Position numbers and translations under genes: made by a program
The notes under the pieces: generated by a model
Told to the model about the DNA's origin: nothing
The model's input: the letters and a program-made list of their open reading frames with translations, nothing else
Database searches by the model: none
Part shown: positions 61,405 to 64,000 of the stretch, in pieces
Position numbering within the stretch: position 1 is the stretch's first letter
How the letters are laid out: every line of letters starts with the position of its first letter
Assembly (NCBI GenBank): GCA_965227645.1
Contig: OZ245773.1
Location: 2,356,001 to 2,420,000 of the forward strand
DNA length: 64,000 nucleotides
Direction of reading: 5' to 3'
Source of the DNA: Flavimaribacter sp024343425
GTDB taxonomy: Bacteria > Pseudomonadota > Alphaproteobacteria > Rhizobiales > Rhizobiaceae

Positions 61405-62658
61405 ATGAACATGCAATCAGGACGCCGCGGAGATAGGCAGGCGCAGTATTCTGCGGAAGCGCGTCGCCGTTTCGTCAGCGACAGGGTCACCACGCGTCTG
61501 GTTCTTAATTTTTCCGGTTTCGAAAACACCAGCGTTCAAGCGCTCGTTGATCGCCTCGCCCGATGCGCGGAGAAAACCGGCGACGTGTTCGGATTTACGG
61601 TGGAGCGATCGCCCCGGGAGGCCCGCGAAGCCGATCATATGAGCATCACCGATTTCCACTCGAAGGGATCGGATTGGCGCGTCGACACAAGGCTCGTGCA
61701 GTTCGGCTGGTTCGACATCGTGGCGGAATACGAGAATTCGCCCTATCCGGCGGGATTCCTGGCGAACTTCGTCAAATATCTTGCCTTCTTTGCAGACGGC
61801 ACGGTGCTGCGATACATGCGCACCAGCAAGCTGTACTTTCTCTTTTCCATCTATCCGCTAGTCCTGGCTGTTCTGTTTGCTGCGGCGAGCCTTGTGGCCG
61901 CGCGATGGATCGCAGACTGGCTGGGCCTGACGAGCTGGCTCGTCCCGCCGGCAGCCATCGTCTTCTGGCTGATCCTGTGCCGCTGGCCCGGACGCTTTTT
62001 CTATATGCCGCTGACCATCAGCGACTGGGGATTCGCGCGCGACATGATCAACCGGAGCAATCCCAAGATCGATGATCGCATGGATCAGTTCGCCAGGCGC
62101 GTCGCCGAAGAAATCGCTTCCTCCAATCATGACGAGATCGTCATATCGACCCACAGTTTCGGGAGCCTCTGGGCCATCGGCGCGCTCACGCGTGCGCTGG
62201 AAGAAAATCCGTCGTTGCTGGAAGGCAAGAAACTGCGCTTCCTCGCGCTCGGCTCAAGCCATCTCAAGATCGCGCTGAGCCCCAAGGCGTCATGGATGCG
62301 CGATCAACTCAAAAGGGTGCTGTCGGAGCCTGCGCTGTTCTGGCACGAATTCCAGTCGAAGGACGACGCCATCGCCTTCTACAAGTCAGATCCATTCACG
62401 CCCGCCGGTCTGACAGGCGACCCCGACCGATACAAGATTGATCGCGTCCGTTTCAAACGTGGCATGACGCCGGCCCGTTACCGACGCATGAAACGCTCGC
62501 TCTATCGCACCCATGGTCAGTATGTGCGCCATTACGACAATCCCGTCGATTTCGATTTCGGGATACGGCTGTTCGGACCATTTGACACGAGGTCGCTTGC
62601 CGCAATACCGCACATCGTCAAGTTGCTCGTATCTGACCAGAAGGCTCGGCAGGGATAA
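61405..62658 (+). CDS. Membrane-anchored alpha/beta hydrolase (417 aa)
   Basis: A soluble N-terminal part with RRRFVSDRVTTRLVLNFSGF precedes two TM helices (FLFSIYPLVLAVLFAAASLV and SWLVPPAAIVFWLILC). A hydrolase-type C-terminal half follows with EIVISTHSFGSLWAIGALTR, where the nucleophile Ser sits in THSFGS instead of GxSxG, and FLALGSSHLKIALSP. The ATG at 61405 is used; TTG at 61354 is an alternative. The 3' end is 5 bp before the methyltransferase-like gene, so these two are co-transcribed. The substrate cannot be inferred. Confidence 0.72.
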   Translation: MNMQSGRRGDRQAQYSAEARRRFVSDRVTTRLVLNFSGFENTSVQALVDRLARCAEKTGDVFGFTVERSPREAREADHMSITDFHSKGSDWRVDTRLVQFGWFDIVAEYENSPYPAGFLANFVKYLAFFADGTVLRYMRTSKLYFLFSIYPLVLAVLFAAASLVAARWIADWLGLTSWLVPPAAIVFWLILCRWPGRFFYMPLTISDWGFARDMINRSNPKIDDRMDQFARRVAEEIASSNHDEIVISTHSFGSLWAIGALTRALEENPSLLEGKKLRFLALGSSHLKIALSPKASWMRDQLKRVLSEPALFWHEFQSKDDAIAFYKSDPFTPAGLTGDPDRYKIDRVRFKRGMTPARYRRMKRSLYRTHGQYVRHYDNPVDFDFGIRLFGPFDTRSLAAIPHIVKLLVSDQKARQG

Positions 62659-62663
62659 CGCAC

Positions 62664-63260
62664 ATGTCATCAATCGACTGGTCTTTGGCGGGCAAAACCG
62701 TCTGGTGGATATTCATCGTCGTCTGGGTGGCGCTGAGATGGCGGCCGAACGTCCGCGCGCGTCGTCACCGTGTCAAGCAGAGCAAGCGCAGCCTGAGGGA
62801 GAACATTTCCCTGGCGATTTCCTTCAGTGGCCTGTTTCTTGTGCCGGTTATCTGGATGTCGACGCGGTGGTTTCGGCCGTTCAATCATGACTTAGGGCCG
62901 CTTTCGATCGCTGTCGGAACGGTCCTTCTGATCGTGTCGCTCATTCTCTTCCATCTGACCCACAAGGCGCTCGGCACGATGTGGTCGAACAGCCTTGACC
63001 TCAGGACCGGCCACAAGCTCATCACCACTTCGATCTACACGCATCTGCGCCACCCCATGTATACGGCCTTCTGGGTCTGGGCGCTTGCGCAGCCATTCCT
63101 GTTCGCGAACTGGATATCGGGACTGTCCGGAATCATCGGATTCGGCGCGCTGTTTTTTCTGCGAGTCGGCACAGAAGAAGAGATGATGGAAGCTGAGTTC
63201 GGGGACGAATACCGCTCTTATGTCAGCCGAACAAAAAAGATTATCCCCTGGCTCTACTAA
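62664..63260 (+). CDS. Isoprenylcysteine carboxyl methyltransferase-like membrane protein
   Basis: A polytopic protein of 198 residues with about five hydrophobic segments. The C-terminal part has the ICMT/PEMT SAM-binding pattern: TTSIYTHLRHPMYTAFWVWA (RHPMY), then VGTEEEMMEAEFGDEYRSYV with the conserved Glu and Y-x-x-Y, ending in IIPWLY. Bacterial members methylate small or lipid-like acceptors of mostly unknown identity. It is coupled to the preceding hydrolase gene. Confidence 0.85.
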   Translation: MSSIDWSLAGKTVWWIFIVVWVALRWRPNVRARRHRVKQSKRSLRENISLAISFSGLFLVPVIWMSTRWFRPFNHDLGPLSIAVGTVLLIVSLILFHLTHKALGTMWSNSLDLRTGHKLITTSIYTHLRHPMYTAFWVWALAQPFLFANWISGLSGIIGFGALFFLRVGTEEEMMEAEFGDEYRSYVSRTKKIIPWLY

Positions 63261-63442
63261 GTACGCATATTAACGGACTGCGTTCTTTCAATTTTAATGA
63301 CAATTGTATAATAAGTACCCGCTCGGGACATGTATTTTCCCGCTCTGCCTGTAGTTCTGAAAACGTACTTGCGCTATTGTTGAAGCAATGTGCGGTATGT
63401 TTATATCGCCACGTCGGGGGACGATTGAGAGGGGTACACTCT

Positions 63443-64000
63443 ATGCTTGGCATCGTGAAGACGATGAATTCTGTGCTTGCCGCTATTTGCGCAGCCACAC
63501 TTATATGTGCGCTAACTGTACCTCAGGGCTTTGCTGAAAACGACGGCAATTACACAAATCGACAGACGCGTGACAGCACAAATCACAGCTACAGCAACAC
63601 AAAAAACCGGAAAGTAAATCCCCGCACCGGCGAGGTGTATCTGCTGCGTGGTCTCGCGAACATCTTTTCCCTCGGAATGGACGAAATAGAGAAAAAGATG
63701 GAAGCCCGCGGGCTTAACGCCAGAACCTTCAATCACAGCGGATGGAAATCCGTTGCGAACGACATTGTGCGTCGGTCGAAAGCCGACAAGGTGTCGTATC
63801 CGATCGTGATCGCCGGTCACTCGCTTGGCGCCAACAGTTCCGTATCGATGGCCAACTATCTTGCAGACAATGGCCTGGAGGTCGCCCTTGTGGTCGCCTA
63901 TGATCCAACGATCAAGCGGACGGTTGGCAAGAACATCGACAATGTCATCAATTTCTATGTGCCCAACGCCACTGATTCCAACGCCATCACCACGGGCCCG
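63443..64000 (+). CDS. Secreted lipase-like alpha/beta hydrolase, 5' part
   Basis: 186 codons are visible before the window edge. ATG 63443 has gagagggg eight bases upstream. The N-terminal signal peptide is MLGIVKTMNSVLAAICAATL then CALTVPQGFA. After a polar linker the fold starts with VYLLRGLANIFSLGMDEIEK, RTFNHSGWKSVANDIVRRSK and VIAGHSLGANSSVSMANYL with GHSLG as the nucleophile elbow. The remaining Asp and His are beyond the window. Related DUF-type lipases of Hyphomicrobiales are exported. Confidence 0.8.
   Translation, partial: MLGIVKTMNSVLAAICAATLICALTVPQGFAENDGNYTNRQTRDSTNHSYSNTKNRKVNPRTGEVYLLRGLANIFSLGMDEIEKKMEARGLNARTFNHSGWKSVANDIVRRSKADKVSYPIVIAGHSLGANSSVSMANYLADNGLEVALVVAYDPTIKRTVGKNIDNVINFYVPNATDSNAITTGP

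Overview
The window is chromosomal DNA of an alphaproteobacterium, most likely of the order Hyphomicrobiales (Rhizobiales). The evidence is the run rpsB-tsf-pyrH-frr-uppS-cdsA-rseP-bamA-lpxD-fabZ-lpxA-lpxI-lpxB (with LpxI in place of LpxH), an EipB/DUF1849 envelope protein, a GTTC-N7-GTTC LexA box between ssb and uvrA, and a glnB-glnA pair. No tRNA, rRNA, CRISPR array or insertion sequence was recognised.

Left part (1-10 kb): the 3' end of a murA-type gene, a secreted hypothetical protein, ssb and uvrA diverging from a shared SOS-box region, a DUF72/chorismate mutase pair, a cupin/NAD(P)HX-repair pair on the opposite strand, then glnB-glnA behind a sigma-54 promoter and an NtrC-type site, closed by a terminator. 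An antibiotic-biosynthesis-monooxygenase-like gene and an AraC-family gene broken by an in-frame amber codon follow.

10.8-24 kb: a minus-strand polyamine/GABA module (substrate-binding protein, ATPase, two permeases, aminobutyraldehyde dehydrogenase; the ydcSTUV-patD layout of enterics) with a LysR regulator and a secreted alpha/beta hydrolase upstream. A tandem glycine riboswitch then precedes gcvT-gcvH-gcvP, followed by a class-C beta-lactamase-fold serine hydrolase.

24-41.6 kb: the minus-strand envelope/translation cluster (lipid A, fatty acid dehydratase, BamA, RseP, CdsA, UppS, Frr, PyrH, Tsf, RpsB), a Nudix hydrolase, EipB, and a plus-strand trio (RidA-like, glycerophosphodiesterase, FemAB/GNAT-like).

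41.6-61.2 kb: a compact minus-strand podovirus-type morphogenesis and lysis island. Transcription runs terminase large subunit, GNAT-like virion protein, portal, small head genes, scaffold, capsid, tail tubular A and B, internal virion proteins, tail fibre, sulfotransferase, GH108 endolysin, 3-TM holin and two small membrane proteins. It has no integrase, repressor, replication gene, phage RNA polymerase or recognisable small terminase within the window, and no direct repeats at its edges were seen. It therefore looks like a defective or domesticated phage, possibly gene-transfer-agent-like. An 18-bp motif (14/18 identical) sits upstream of both terL and the scaffold gene and is a candidate element-specific promoter. 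An 857-bp non-coding gap with a plus-strand terminator divides the island.

61.4-64 kb: a membrane-anchored alpha/beta hydrolase, an isoprenylcysteine-methyltransferase-like membrane protein, and the 5' part of a secreted lipase-like hydrolase that runs off the window.
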